From positions 1 through 64,000 of the forward strand of contig JALNQF010000002.1 in assembly GCA_028456385.1 (NCBI GenBank): a DNA stretch of 64,000 bases, in the 5' to 3' direction. Under the pieces are notes generated by a model, which was not told the DNA's origin, searched no databases, and worked only from the letters and a program-made list of their open reading frames with translations. Every line of letters begins with the position of its first letter. The stretch's first letter is position 1. Shown piece after piece: positions 1 through 10,570 of this stretch. Position numbers and translations under genes: made by a program. The DNA comes from Ophiosphaerella korrae. Its lineage: Eukaryota > Ascomycota > Dothideomycetes > Pleosporales > Phaeosphaeriaceae.

Positions 1-481
1 GACATAGATCATGTTTGGAACGCGTACTAAACGTGTTCTAGTTCCAATATGCAAAAGTCTCCTGCTACAAGGGAAACTGGACGGTCTCTCCGTTCTTCAA
101 TAACCAACCTGCAATACGATATAAGTATTAGTGCTCTAGGATTAAGCACTGCGAATATCTTGAGGATAGCCTCAAAACGTATTCCCATACTACTGTTGAT
201 GATACATATTGGGATATACTTAAGAGATTGCGGCATATCCTAAAGGATTTAGATAGTAAGGCAAAAGCTATTAGGTAAGTACAATAACATGTTCTAATCG
301 CAATTCTAATATACTTACGTTAATGATGGTAGCACATATATTAGAATTAATCGACGATTCGAGTTAGGGGTTTGCCTCCACCGCAAAGAGACCTGTAGCC
401 TAATACTCTGCTAGCAGCGCTAAAGAGTAAGAATAGAGGATTACTTAAACGTATTATAAACGCGTTACTAACACGATTAGC

Positions 482-2900
482 TACTTGCAAGAGAGAGGCT
501 ATATTTTATCGCGTGTCAGAGCTAGGATTAGCGTACATCAAATATAGAGAAGCACTTTACTACTCTTGTAAGTAATACAGTTAATATTAGTTACTTAAAA
601 TAGTTATTTAAGTTTAGGTTAAGTAGAGAGGATTAACTAGGATAGTTATATGTTATCGTTGAGCCTATGACAACAAGGGCTACAAAATGTAGTAGGTAAG
701 ATAAAACACAATACTAACACGTTAATAACGTGTTTTAGACATCGATCACCCTTAAGGTATTAGGACTCTTGTTAAGAAGTCCTGTAAGGTTTATTACTAC
801 GTAATAATACCTGTAGACTTTAACAAAGTGCTATACTTTGTACTAATTGCGTTTAGAATACATACACATGTACCTCCACCTCTAAATATTATTAGGGGAG
901 AGGTAATTACAGAGATTAAGGCAATACTTCAACCTATACTTACACTAGGTTTAACAAGATGCAAGTAGGAAGTAAAACAGGTTTGTAACGCGTTTCTAAC
1001 ATAATACAGCGTAATTTCTTAATTCTATACAATTGAAAGCGTATCTTACTTAGTATAGCCTTCGATCTATTAAAGATCTTTATATTGTATTTGCAAATAA
1101 AGATCGTATATCGTTAATATTAAAACGAGAAAAGCTACTCCGCTTCCTACACTAAAGTAGTATAGAAGGCGTTATATTCAAGTAAAGAACAAAGCATTAG
1201 ATTTTAGAAACTATAAGAACATAATTGTAACACGATCTAAACGCGTTTTAACAACAATACTAGGTATATGTTCGACAGATTATCTCTAGCGTATCTAGTA
1301 ATATTATACTCTGTTTTTATAATAAGCAGGCACGAGTACTACTAGATTAGAAGATATTTTAGATAGATATGTTATATAAGAGATTAAATAGGAAATAGGT
1401 AGAGATCTTAATTACGATATTTTACTTAGGGCATAATAAGTGTAAGGAGAAAATATAAAACATGTTTTAAACGCGATAGTAACTTGTTTTAGTGCTTACC
1501 CTAGGCAGAATTATTACTAATAACAACTCCCTAGAAATATATCAACTAAGCTTTATTGCTTACTTTAAGCTTGTTAGCGAGCGTGCAAAGAAGCTAGTAT
1601 AATAGTATTATATCTATTAACGTAGATTTTACGGTACTACACTTAATATGTGTAGTAAGTAGATGCTTAGTAAGAAGAAAGTATATCGCGTTTAGATCGC
1701 GTTTATAACTTATTTAATAGGACTTAGCTAATATCTCTATATAATAGACCTATAATAGAGAGAGTAGAGATAGTAACTCTAATCTTGTATTTAATTCTGC
1801 TATGTTTACTTCTTAAGGAGTATTAATACTATAATTCAGCGTACTCCTTATTATACAGATTCTGCCTAGGGTCGTATAAAAGCTCTCCTTAACGTTAAAT
1901 TAAAAGAGGAGTATTTTAATCTTTATAACTTGTTAATAGGTAAGTTTAAACAATTAAATGCGATTAGAACGTATTTTAAACATGTTTTAGTATACGAAGA
2001 GACTCCTGCAATTTAGAACTAGGCTAAGAACAAGAAGAATAAGGTGTTTACTACTAGGTTAGTTTAATATTGTAGCTAAATAAGTAAAGAAGTCTAGGAT
2101 ACATTAGAATTATATACTAATACTGCTAAATAGGCTAGGCAAAAGGGATATCAAATAGGTATCTATATATCGCTTATTAAGGCTATACAAAAGTAAGGTA
2201 AATTATAGAAATAGGTTTACAACGTGTTACTAACGCGTTTTAGTATAGCTTAAATAGATCTCTAGGATATAAAGGAGTTTAATGCCTGTAATAAGTATAG
2301 TATTCGCTATACCTATCGTGCTACTTTGAGTCTAAGTACTCGATACTCTCTTAATAGAGGACGTAAGAGAAGTATAGAATATTATTATTACTAAAGAAAT
2401 ATATACACTAAAATAGCTTTAGAACGTAAATATAATAACTTTAAGGACGCCTATATTATCTTAGATAATAAAGATAATCCTATAAGCTCTATAGAGCTAC
2501 TATAGCGTAATAAGTAGACAGCTTTAAAGTTACGAAACGTTTAGTTACAAACTTAACTGCAATCGTCGCTACTAAGCTCACTAGCGTAGTTACTATTAAG
2601 AGTAACTACTACACTAATATAAGTATTATAATACATTTAAAACGCGTTGCTAACGCGTTCTAGCCTAACAAGTGCGTAAACTCTCTAAAGACAGGCTGTT
2701 CTCTTAAGCTAGTTACTCTTAAGCTAATTACTCTCGTTTAAACGAGAATAGTTAGAGATCTAGAAGTTAAAACTTAAGTTAGAAAGAGAGAAGTTTAACT
2801 TAGAAAAGGAGAAGCTTGCATTTAAGCAAGAGAAAATTAGATTACAATATAAAGAGGCTTAGAACGCGACCTAAAGATATTCTAAATATATTCTAGTGTA
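482..2900 (+). pseudogene. RIP-degraded MULE-like transposase relic with introner-like introns
   Basis: Removing the 51-nt repeat introns leaves a nearly open frame from about 1010 to 2390. Segments read in order: a block near 1090 with FANKDRIS; a catalytic-domain-like stretch near 1310-1440 ending YLGHNK; ITNNNSLEIYQ at about 1510; a stretch ending KEEYFNLYNLLI at 1939; and a C-terminal part near 2250-2390. From memory this order resembles fungal MULE/SWIM-type transposases; the HTHVPPP motif near 860 also fits that family. Frame is kept across five consecutive introns (1213-1263, 1442-1492, 1670-1720, 1940-1990, 2193-2243). Around 2770-2860 a K/E-rich stretch suggests a terminal coiled coil. 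Interrupting stops are TAA or TAG, as expected from C-to-T change of CAA, CAG or TGG. The donor at 1213 reads ATAAGA, a RIP-type loss of GT. The 5' end probably lies outside the window. Product name is moderate confidence; dead status is clear. Confidence 0.7.
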
Positions 2901-2999
2901 GAAAAATTTTCTTCGCTTAAAAACTCTATTTACTATAACTTACTTCTCTCTATCTTTTTCTTCTATCTCTACCTATAATATAGAGAACAAGATTTTACT

Positions 3000-4961
3000 T
3001 CTTATAGTATGTAACTAGATTATATTTTACACGCGTTCTAAACTAGTTTAGCTAGTATATTAGAGATATGCTAAATTAGCTTCTCTACTAGTAGGTACAC
3101 CTAAATTCGCTAAGAATGTTAATAGCTTATATACTATATATCCTAGCAAGTTATTCTATAGAGCAAAGTAGACCCTATATAATAAGTAGCTATATAGAGT
3201 ACGTACTTAAACATAATCTATATGTGTTTGCAACGCGTTCTAATGTTACACTAGAAGAAATTTAGCGATCGAGGTGCTTTAGTTTACTATATCCAGCGAG
3301 GCTATCTGTTGTATAAGGTTAAGTCTATTAAGACTAGGTGACGTTTAATTTCTAACGATGCTAATGCTCTCTACTTCTACTACGCAGTAGTTATACCTAG
3401 AGATCTGCGGTTAAAAGAGTTCTAGAACTCGTCCTAATTACGTTCCTTATTAATTTGTCCTATAGCAACTCCTTAACAAACTATTGAGCACAACTAAATA
3501 ACTAAAGAACCTAAAGAGGAACTTAGAGGCTAATTAGAAGATATAGAACGCGTTGTAAACAACTCTAAAACACGTTCCCCTATACTAGATCTACCTTTTC
3601 TTCTCCTACCTCCTTTAAAACAATAGAAGCGGTTATATATATAACCTCGTGTAGAAGAGGAGATTACTCTATTGCTACTAGATAAGGCTCTTCCTAAGAA
3701 TCTTATTCCTATACTAATATACTAAGCTAATAACTTAAAGCGAGGGCAAGTTAAAAGAGAGGTAAGTATCTATTAAAACGTCTTTACATTACATTTATAA
3801 CACGTTTTAGGTTAATACAAATAAATACTACTAACTTCTTACTAAAAAAAATCTTCCTCCTATATATAAGGTTTGTAACAAGAATAATAATGCAAAGTGC
3901 ATTTTTATAAAGTCCTATATAAGTAGACAGTACTTTAACTTTACATAGAGTAACTGCATAATAATATAGTAGATCTTTTATTAAAGAAAACTACTAAACT
4001 AAAACCTCTTATTATCTATTTACTAGAGAACACGTTTTAATCTATATTAAAACTTGTTCTACTAATCTACTAGAAATTAGCTTAGATCTTCCTCGAGATA
4101 GCTAGTATAAAGATACCTAAATCTCCTACTAATTAATATTCTTACAATGTTAACTACCCTCTACCCTATTACTATGTTTATTAATGTTAAAATCGAATTC
4201 GCATCCTAGAACGTGTTAGAAACGCGCTTCAAGCATATTCTAGTATACTTACTAGTTGTGTCATTCCTAAAATTTTCTTTGCACGTATCGCAAGGCACAA
4301 CTTGGCCTAAGCGCCTAGAATAGTCACTCATACAATCAAGATCAAGCTATAGCTATATTAGAACACGTTTGAAACAGCTTCCGAACTTATTTTACCTTAG
4401 TGCTAATCTTAAATGGGCGGATTTTGGGCAGATCTTCGGAGAGCATCTGATGTAGCCAGCGCTGTTGCTCTATCCTAACAACTCGCTTATCTAACACACG
4501 ATTATGCTCTTCTATAACCCCCTAGTACTAATCTAGAACGTGATTAGAACGCGTTTGAAACGCGTTCCACACACTTACCTATTAATGGCGCGAGGATGCT
4601 GTGGTAAATCTGCCCCTCAGCATTCTCGCATAGCACAATGTCGCTGTATCTGTGCTGGTTTTTGATGTGAGTTCTTAGGCTACCTCTCGTACCTAATTTT
4701 CGCTATATCAATTAGAATATACTTAAAACGTTTTGTAAACATATTCTTACTCTACAGATGCTATTGCCCACTAGGGCCCTGCAAAACAACTCTCCGATCT
4801 CTACTACTGGGTCGCCGCTGTTGTTGAGCTGAAATGGCCCTAAGCCTTGAGGTGCTGATATCAGGTTGATATAACGTCGGTAGTCATGCTAGAACGTAAT
4901 TAGAACAACTTTGCAACATGTTTCATCAACCTACGTTTTGTGCTAGAGTCTTGCAAACCAT
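3000..4961 (-). pseudogene. Degraded intron-rich gene, second gene of the repeat
   Basis: The start codon is at 4961-4959 (context AAAAAATGG). Exons are 4961-4935, 4888-4751, 4702-4579, 4532-4396, 4346-4253 and 4205-4071, separated by introner-like introns of 46-49 nt, and the frame continues across all five junctions. The first three exons have no stop and encode about 96 residues, starting MVCKTLAQN and including RRKLGTRGSLRTHIKNQH, a basic stretch vaguely like a degenerate zinc-finger helix. Exon 4 has two TAG codons, then a charged helical stretch; exon 5 has a CDTC motif. Decay increases toward the 3' end, which I cannot place precisely (about 3000-3500). It converges on the transposase-like relic, an arrangement expected of a two-gene DNA transposon. 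I do not recognise the family. Good preservation near 4300-4961 suggests the edge of the RIP-affected tract. Confidence 0.65.
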
Positions 4962-5024
4962 TTTTTGGTGGTGTTGTATTGTGTGCGTGGGAACGTGTTA
5001 CGAACGTGATGTTAACGTGTTGTA

Positions 5025-5378
5025 AAAATGTTGTGTTGGGGCTGAGTTGAGTTGAGCTCGCTTAGAGCTGCGCACGCGCCAAACCTAGCTTGGCATTGCC
5101 ATCTCAACCGAGGCAAATCCATAGTCAGTTGACATGCCGACACACCCATGGTTGGCCTCACGACTCGGCTCCACATGTGCTGCAAGTAGAATGAGAACAG
5201 ACGTCATAGCCCACCTTGGCTCAGTTGGTGTGCCTTATATTTCTTAATCAAAAGGTTTTGGCAGTCACCTAGGTATTCAAGCTACTTCGAATCCATTGCT
5301 TTGCAATTCGCCACACCCGTCATGGTATGTGACCCAATCTCTAGACAGCATAAACTAACAAAGCTTTATAAGATTATC
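5025..5378. other. Intergenic, divergent 5' region
   Basis: GC content rises here compared with the AT-rich repeat to the left. The stretch separates the minus-strand relic from the GH72-like gene and presumably holds both 5' regions. I see no further gene, and no terminal inverted repeat marking the end of the element. Confidence 0.5.
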
Positions 5379-7297
5379 ATGCCCTTTTGGCTGGCACTAC
5401 TAAGTGTAGCGCGAATCGCACATGCGCTGGACTTCGTGACTACTCGAGGGCCGTTTCTCATCAATAATGCGACACGAGGCGCGATCACGATGAATGGGAT
5501 ATGGTATGAACTTCAAGAACCACCAACGCAGTTATACTACAACTATGACTAACAGCTAAATTTCAGGTACTCACTCTCGAACTCTACGACAGACGCCAAC
5601 TCTATGGATCCCCTCAAAGATGGCAAAGTATGTACCCGCGATGCAGCACTCATGGCACAACTCGGCATCAACACCATCTACGTAATGTCGATCGACCCTA
5701 AAGTCAACCACGACGACTGTTTTTCCATCTTCAACTCCGTAGGCATTTACGTCATGGTCGTCTTGCGCCGAGACGGCGTCTTCGAAACCAGCTACGAGGA
5801 CTTTGCAAAATCTTACACAACCGACTTCCTCAAAGGCATGTTCGAAATCATAGACGCTGTCAAAGACTACGACAACCTCATGGGCTTCGACATCGGCGTG
5901 CTTCCCATGTACACCGGCTTTCTTAACCCCGTCAACGGCATGACATGGTCCGACATGCTAAAGACATACCGAGTCCGTCCATCCACAATCCACACCCTTT
6001 CTCAACACAACTGATTTTCTCCCAGGCCTTCATCCGCGACACAAAAGCCTACATCTCGCACAACGCCAAACGCCCCATCCTCGTCGGCGCAACCCTCCAC
6101 ATCCCCCGCACATCCGAAAGCCTCGACGCCTCAGAACTCACCCGCCCGCACGCCTACTTCTTTACTTGCGCCATCGACGGCCCTAACGACCTCTCCCGTG
6201 CAGACTACCTCTCCATATCCAACCTCGGCCTCTTCGAGACCTTCCCCGTCGAAAAACAGAACGCCTCGTATGTTAGTTATGGCAAGGCACTGCAGGACGC
6301 CAGCGTCCCCGTGTGGTACGGGTACATGGGCGTCTTCGACGAAGCAGACACGATCGAGTACGAGCTGCGTCCCGACCTACTTGAGGACTCGTTCTTCCTG
6401 TTCAATTCGTCGAGCCAGCTATTTCGTCCCAACGGCGCTGTTGCCGGGGGTGCGCGCCCGGCGTGGACAAACGCCAACATGGGTTGGAAGCTGCCAAAGG
6501 TGAATTGGGGGCTGACGAGCACGGCGCCAGATGACTCTGTGACACTGACGCAGAACTTTGACGCGTATCGAAGTATTTTCGATCGGCTGCAACGCGGCGC
6601 ATGGCTGGATGGCGCGCCGGTCAATCTGGTGTTTGGGCCGCCGGCCGTGTGCAAGGAGGACGCGGTGGAAATGAAGAATCGGACGATGGTGGTGGAGGGC
6701 AGTTCGCGGGTGACGATTAGTATGGCGACGGATTGGGCGTTGCCAACGAGGCCGGGGGGGTTGGATGCGTTGGTTACGAGTGGGGTGGGGGGGAAGAGAG
6801 GGCAGATGGTGGATGTGACGGTTACGAGTGTTGGGTATGCGGTTAGGGATAGTAAAGGGGGTCTTGTGACGGATTTGGTGTTGAAGCCGAGTAGTAGTCA
6901 GAGGCGTACTACGACAGCTTTGAGTACGGGTTCGGGAGCGCTAGATGCGTCGGCGAGTAGTGGGCTGAGTACGGGGGCGAAGGCGGGGATAGGTGTTGGT
7001 GTGGGAGTGGGTAGTGTCGGAGCAGTGGCGCTTCTTGCTTTTTTGCTCTTGCGGAGAAGGGGAAGTCGTAAAAATGTTGATTCAAAGAGCGAGGATGCAC
7101 ATAAAGCGGATACTTTTCATAAAGCGGAGCTGGCCACCGGTCCTGAAGTTGAAACTCAGCATGCAGAGCTTTCGCAGGATGGCAAGGAGCCACAGGAAGT
7201 ACAAGGGACTCAGATATTTGCTCAAGTCTATCAGGAGCCGGTTGAATTGCCTGTTACTGAACGGCCGGTCGAGGTGCCTACTATTCAGGGTCGGTGA
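5379..7297 (+). CDS. GH72-like glucanosyltransferase-family surface protein, probably inactive
   Basis: Joining 5379-5503, 5567-5972 and 6026-7297 gives one frame of 600 residues. The introns are 63 nt (GTATGA donor) and 53 nt (weak GTCCGT donor). ATG 5379 was chosen over an in-frame codon at 5301 because it starts directly with a signal peptide, MPFWLALLSVARIAHA. The body follows the Gas/Gel (GH72) pattern: GIWYS, DPLKDGKVCTRDAALM, DIKAYI-like FIRDTKAYI. GH72 enzymes elongate beta-1,3-glucan chains in the cell wall using two glutamates. Here the usual GNE motif position reads MGFDIGVLPMY and the usual FSEYG position reads WYGYMGVFD, so both glutamates appear to be replaced. The end is a Ser-rich stretch, one membrane helix (about residues 517-545) and an R/K-rich tail, not an obvious GPI signal. 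A structural or sensing role is possible but inferred. Confidence 0.8.
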
Positions 7298-7812
7298 CGA
7301 AGAATAAACTTTGGTGGATGAAGTTAACACCCAATACAAACTCGTCCTCTCTCAACTGCAGTAGATCATTATATGGACTTAGATAAGACTGATATTAGTA
7401 TCATGAGATAACTACTGCAGCATGATTGATATCTGGCCAGTGTCATGGTAGCAAATGATTGTAGAACAGGGCCTCTTCAGCTCAGTTAGAGTGGCTATGA
7501 TATTAATGAGGGAAAAGGCATTATTAAGGTCATTTGCTTCCAGTCACATATGATAGTAGACAGGGAGATCAATAGACTGCCACCAAGATTGGCCACTTAT
7601 CGAATTGCTTATCAAATATGGGGTCTTCACGTAGTTTGCCATGCTATACATGGCATCGGCTACTTCACTCTCACCTCCAAACTTTACAGCGTTGGCTACT
7701 GCCTAATAGTGAGGAGCAGTGAAGGTGCCCCTCCTTCACGTTGGCTCGCGAGCACTATAGATATTATCTCAGAAAGCCTTAATATGGACGGAAGGGAAAC
7801 ATCTGTATTAAG
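7298..7812. other. Intergenic, no supported gene
   Basis: Moderately AT-rich. An 88-codon open frame at 7550-7816 has no recognisable domain. The stretch probably holds decayed 5' sequence of the BTB fragment that follows. Confidence 0.5.
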
Positions 7813-7971
7813 CTGAGGCTCTGCGACTATCATGAGCATATCGACAAGGAAGCCACCGATACTTGCGAGAAAAGCAAGTCCCGATTTTTGGTGTATTTAG
7901 ATGGCGAGAATCCCTGTAAATTATTATCTTCTAACGAAGATGCGGATTCTGACAGCGATTATTCGCCTTGA
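7813..7971 (+). pseudogene. C-terminal fragment of a BTB-family gene
   Basis: This frame reads LRLCDYHEHIDKEATDTCEK and ends with an acidic tail and a stop at 7969-7971. It resembles the C terminus of the intact BTB gene downstream, which has MRICDYHEHTDKGAINACEG near 9066-9125. No BTB domain precedes it in frame, so I read it as the surviving 3' end of a tandem duplicate. Confidence 0.55.
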
Positions 7972-8368
7972 GCGCATCAAGTCTTGGATCCAAAGCTGCA
8001 ATGGGTCCCCGCTGGGGTACGCTCAAAGAGGTGTGCGGCTCGCTTGTATACGTTTTCAGTCAAATATTTTCAAGTATATCTGAGTTTCACTGAGACTTTT
8101 TACTGAAATATTATTCCCCAGACACTCTTACTATAATAACAGCGTAACGAAGCCAATATGGTGACTCTCCTAATACAGTAACCATCTCAACATTGTGATC
8201 ATTTAAAACCATCACAATATCATAGTATCCGATCAATCTTGGAGCTATCTATCTCTCTTGTTACAATATATATCTTCGAAACTTACTCCAACCTTAAAAC
8301 TGTCTGGTCACCCAGACTGTTCCTCAATCCCACGCAGAACCTAAACCTTGGACCAATCTATCACCAGC
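7972..8368. other. Intergenic, likely promoter of the BTB gene
   Basis: AT-rich upstream sequence of the BTB gene. No other feature is supported. Confidence 0.4.
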
Positions 8369-9185
8369 ATGGCGACCACGCACGCTCCGAAAGAGATGCC
8401 ACGTCGTCCCAGAATCTTGTAAGTACACCCCAAACCCCACATTCAACAATTGCTAACCAGTTCGTCTATATAGACCTGAGCCTTCCTTCGCAACTATTCT
8501 TGTTGGCAAAGACAAAAAACGTTTCGTGGTTCATGAAGAGTTACTCATCTCCCACTCGCCGTTCTTCCGAGCTGCACTTACTGGAAAATTCAAGGAGTCT
8601 GAAGAGAAGACTATAACGCTACTTAAAGATGACTTGCTTACCTTCGAGCTGTTTGCTTACTGGCTCTATTACCAGACTTTTCCAACGGACTCTTCCTTGG
8701 ATGACGCGAGCCTTGTTTCCCTTTGGAAAGATTCACCATATCATTATGCAATCTCGCTATATATCTTCGGGGACAAATACGATGTCGCACGACTCCGGGG
8801 TGCTGTCATAGATAATCTCTACACCACCATCATGCCCAAAAAGGCAGCCCTTCCAGCAGACTCAGACACAGACCTTGCCTTTAACCTGCTTGATTCAGAA
8901 ACACCTCTTTGCCGGTTTTTGGCTGATGTTTACTGTTTTCTGGGCCAACGTACGAAGCATTTGCCGGATTTATCTCACAACAAAACCTTCATGGCATGTA
9001 TCTGGGCGCGCTACAAAAAAATTTGCAAGGCGCGAGCATATTCTTACGGCAGTTCAGAAGTAACCATGAGAATCTGTGACTACCATGAGCATACCGATAA
9101 AGGTGCCATTAATGCTTGCGAAGGCCGCAAATACCGACATACGGTCGTTATAAGTACTGGCGGAACCTGTGAACACAGATTATGA
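8369..9185 (+). CDS. BTB/POZ domain protein
   Basis: Joining 8369-8418 and 8474-9185 across a 55-nt intron (GTAAGT donor, TAG acceptor) gives 253 residues. The BTB fold starts at about residue 19 with PSFATILVGKDKKRFVVHEE, followed by LLISHSPFFRAAL, the classic BTB core, and a second half with YAISLYIFGDKYDVARLR. Fungal BTB-only proteins of this size are common, expanded and mostly uncharacterised; some act as adaptors for cullin-3 ligases, but nothing here shows that. The C terminus carries DYHEHTDK and a few cysteines, shared with the fragment at 7813 and the broken copy downstream. The first ATG has a good context and the exon 1 length fits the related gene. Confidence 0.8.
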
Positions 9186-9655
9186 ACGGTGAGTATAAGT
9201 CGAAAGATGACATGTTTTGATTTTAACTGTATAAAGTCTCAGATCGGAAGCCGTGTCTTGCTATGTTTTCGGAAATCTCACACGACAATCGGTCATCAAA
9301 GGAGGAAGTTGCGAATGAGGCGGGCTGACTTGCTATCGACGACACCTGGTTTTTAAATATCAGTGCTGTAGCAGTTTGATTAAACATATGCGTTCCCCCA
9401 AGTGTCCTTGACCCAGCTTACCAAAATGTTTTGGCTGCCCTTGAGCATTCACTTCGCTTTCACTCCAGCTTGCACGCGTGAGCTGCTCACGTGGCCTGAT
9501 CGATTTAATTTCACCTTCACTTGCTAGCACCTGCTGCCTTGCGTAATTCAGCTCTGGTTATGCCACTGCTATTCAATCTTTTGCAACCACCCTCTCTTGG
9601 TTCTGTCATCTACACTAGTTACCTTGATTATCATACCTGATCAAGAGTCTTCGCA
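9186..9655. other. Intergenic between BTB genes
   Basis: About 470 bp with no supported feature. It includes the 5' region of the next BTB gene; the motif ACACTAGTTACC near 9611 has no clear meaning. Confidence 0.4.
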
Positions 9656-10570
9656 ATGGCGACGGATACTGATGGTTCTGCCCCGGCGGCAAAAGCTCGA
9701 TATTCTCGGCCTTGCATAACGTACGCGCATTTGACTCGCCAGTCCAATCCTAGAATTGACGCCGCATAGAAATCCCAATTCAACCATTGCAACTATTTTG
9801 GTTGGACCTTATGAGTCCAAGTTTTTTGTACACGAGAATCTTCTAGTACAATACTCTCCCTTCTTCCGCCGAGCCCTTACTAGAAAGTTTAAAGAAGCTG
9901 AGGAGAAGTGTGTCAAGCTGAGGGAGGTTGACACGGCTACATTCGAACTGGTCGTATTCTGGCTATATTACCAGCGCTTCTCAGATGAGGCCAAGGACGA
10001 TGATGAAGATATCCTGCTCGCATGGAAAAACTCGGACAAAGTTTATAGTGACGACGAGAATGACGATTATGATAAAGATGGAGACGAAGATCATGGACCT
10101 CAAATATACACACGCTGATCTCTGTGTCTACTTGTATATTTTCGGTGATGCCTACGACTTTGAAGGGCTGAGGACGCACACAATCGACCATTTATCTGCG
10201 TGCCTTTGGACGCCCAGCCCAAGAGCTGTCAACAAGGCATTCGATGCTCTCCCACACGACTCCCCGATGTGTCGTATGATTATCGAACTATGCAGCATTC
10301 ATGAATTCACCACAGAATGCTGGTTCCACAAACATGCTTGTACCCCATTCCTACGAGGCGTATTGCAAAGAACAAGAGAACCGTGTGCTCTCGCGGAGAT
10401 GAAAATACAGCGTCAAGGTATTTCCAGGGTTTATTGACGCGTGCGATTTCCACGACGATATAGACTATGAAGAAGGATTAGTATGCAAGGAGAAGAGAGA
10501 AGAGAGAAGAGGCTGGGAATTCATATTGCACCAATCAAAGACGTCGGCTTCCACTCTATGCCCAACGTAG
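9656..10570 (+). pseudogene. BTB/POZ paralogue, frame-disrupted
   Basis: Exon 1 (9656-9720) and exon 2 (from 9770) join in frame across a 49-nt intron and give a BTB core (LVGPYESKFFVHENL, QYSPFFRRALTRKFKEAEEK) close to the gene at 8369. In the acidic Asp/Glu-rich stretch near 10041-10118 the frame is lost and resumes one base off at ADLCVYLYIFGDAYDFEGLR. A 49-nt intron at 10041-10089 (GTTTAT donor, GAAG acceptor) would restore it but lacks a good branch site. A second break near 10415-10430 separates the body from the expected tail, FIDACDFHDDIDYEEG, which ends at a stop at 10568-10570. I favour a pseudogene. With one atypical intron and one indel the N-terminal two thirds could still be made. 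Confidence 0.6.

Larger units (their letters stand above)
8..5024. repeat. Array of about 24 introner-like 3 x 11-bp repeats
   Basis: A 33-bp block made of three consecutive 11-bp units (consensus AACGCGTTNTA) recurs at about 8, 286, 448, 705, 976, 1218, 1459, 1685, 1957, 2210, 2412, 2630, 2852, 3020, 3210, 3547, 3777, 4029, 4210, 4362, 4537, 4716, 4893 and 4992. Spacing is 99-337 bp, mean near 215. Many blocks are the 3' part of an intron-like segment of 43-54 nt: plus strand 427-480, 696-738, 965-1009, 1442-1492, 1670-1720, 1940-1990, 2193-2243, 3762-3810; minus strand 4252-4206, 4395-4347, 4578-4533, 4750-4703, 4934-4889. Each runs from a GTAAGN-like donor to a TAG or CAG acceptor, often with CTAAC/CTAAT in the last unit. 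The 11-bp unit is nearly palindromic, so it works in either orientation. I found no copy elsewhere in the window. Calling them spliced introners is inference, supported by reading-frame continuity across them. Confidence 0.85.

Noticed and set aside
8..5024. Periodic repeats considered as a CRISPR array or centromere-like satellite
   Set aside because: Units are intron-bounded, spacers are coding-like and vary from 99 to 337 bp, and the organism is a fungus.
7467..7540. D-arm-like AGCTCAGTTAGAGT suggested a tRNA gene
   Set aside because: No matching T-arm (GTTCRANNCC) at the right distance and no stable acceptor stem could be paired.
10415..10430. 10-nt GTATTTCCAG considered as an intron restoring the second BTB gene
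   Set aside because: Far too short to be spliced; a frameshift is the simpler reading.
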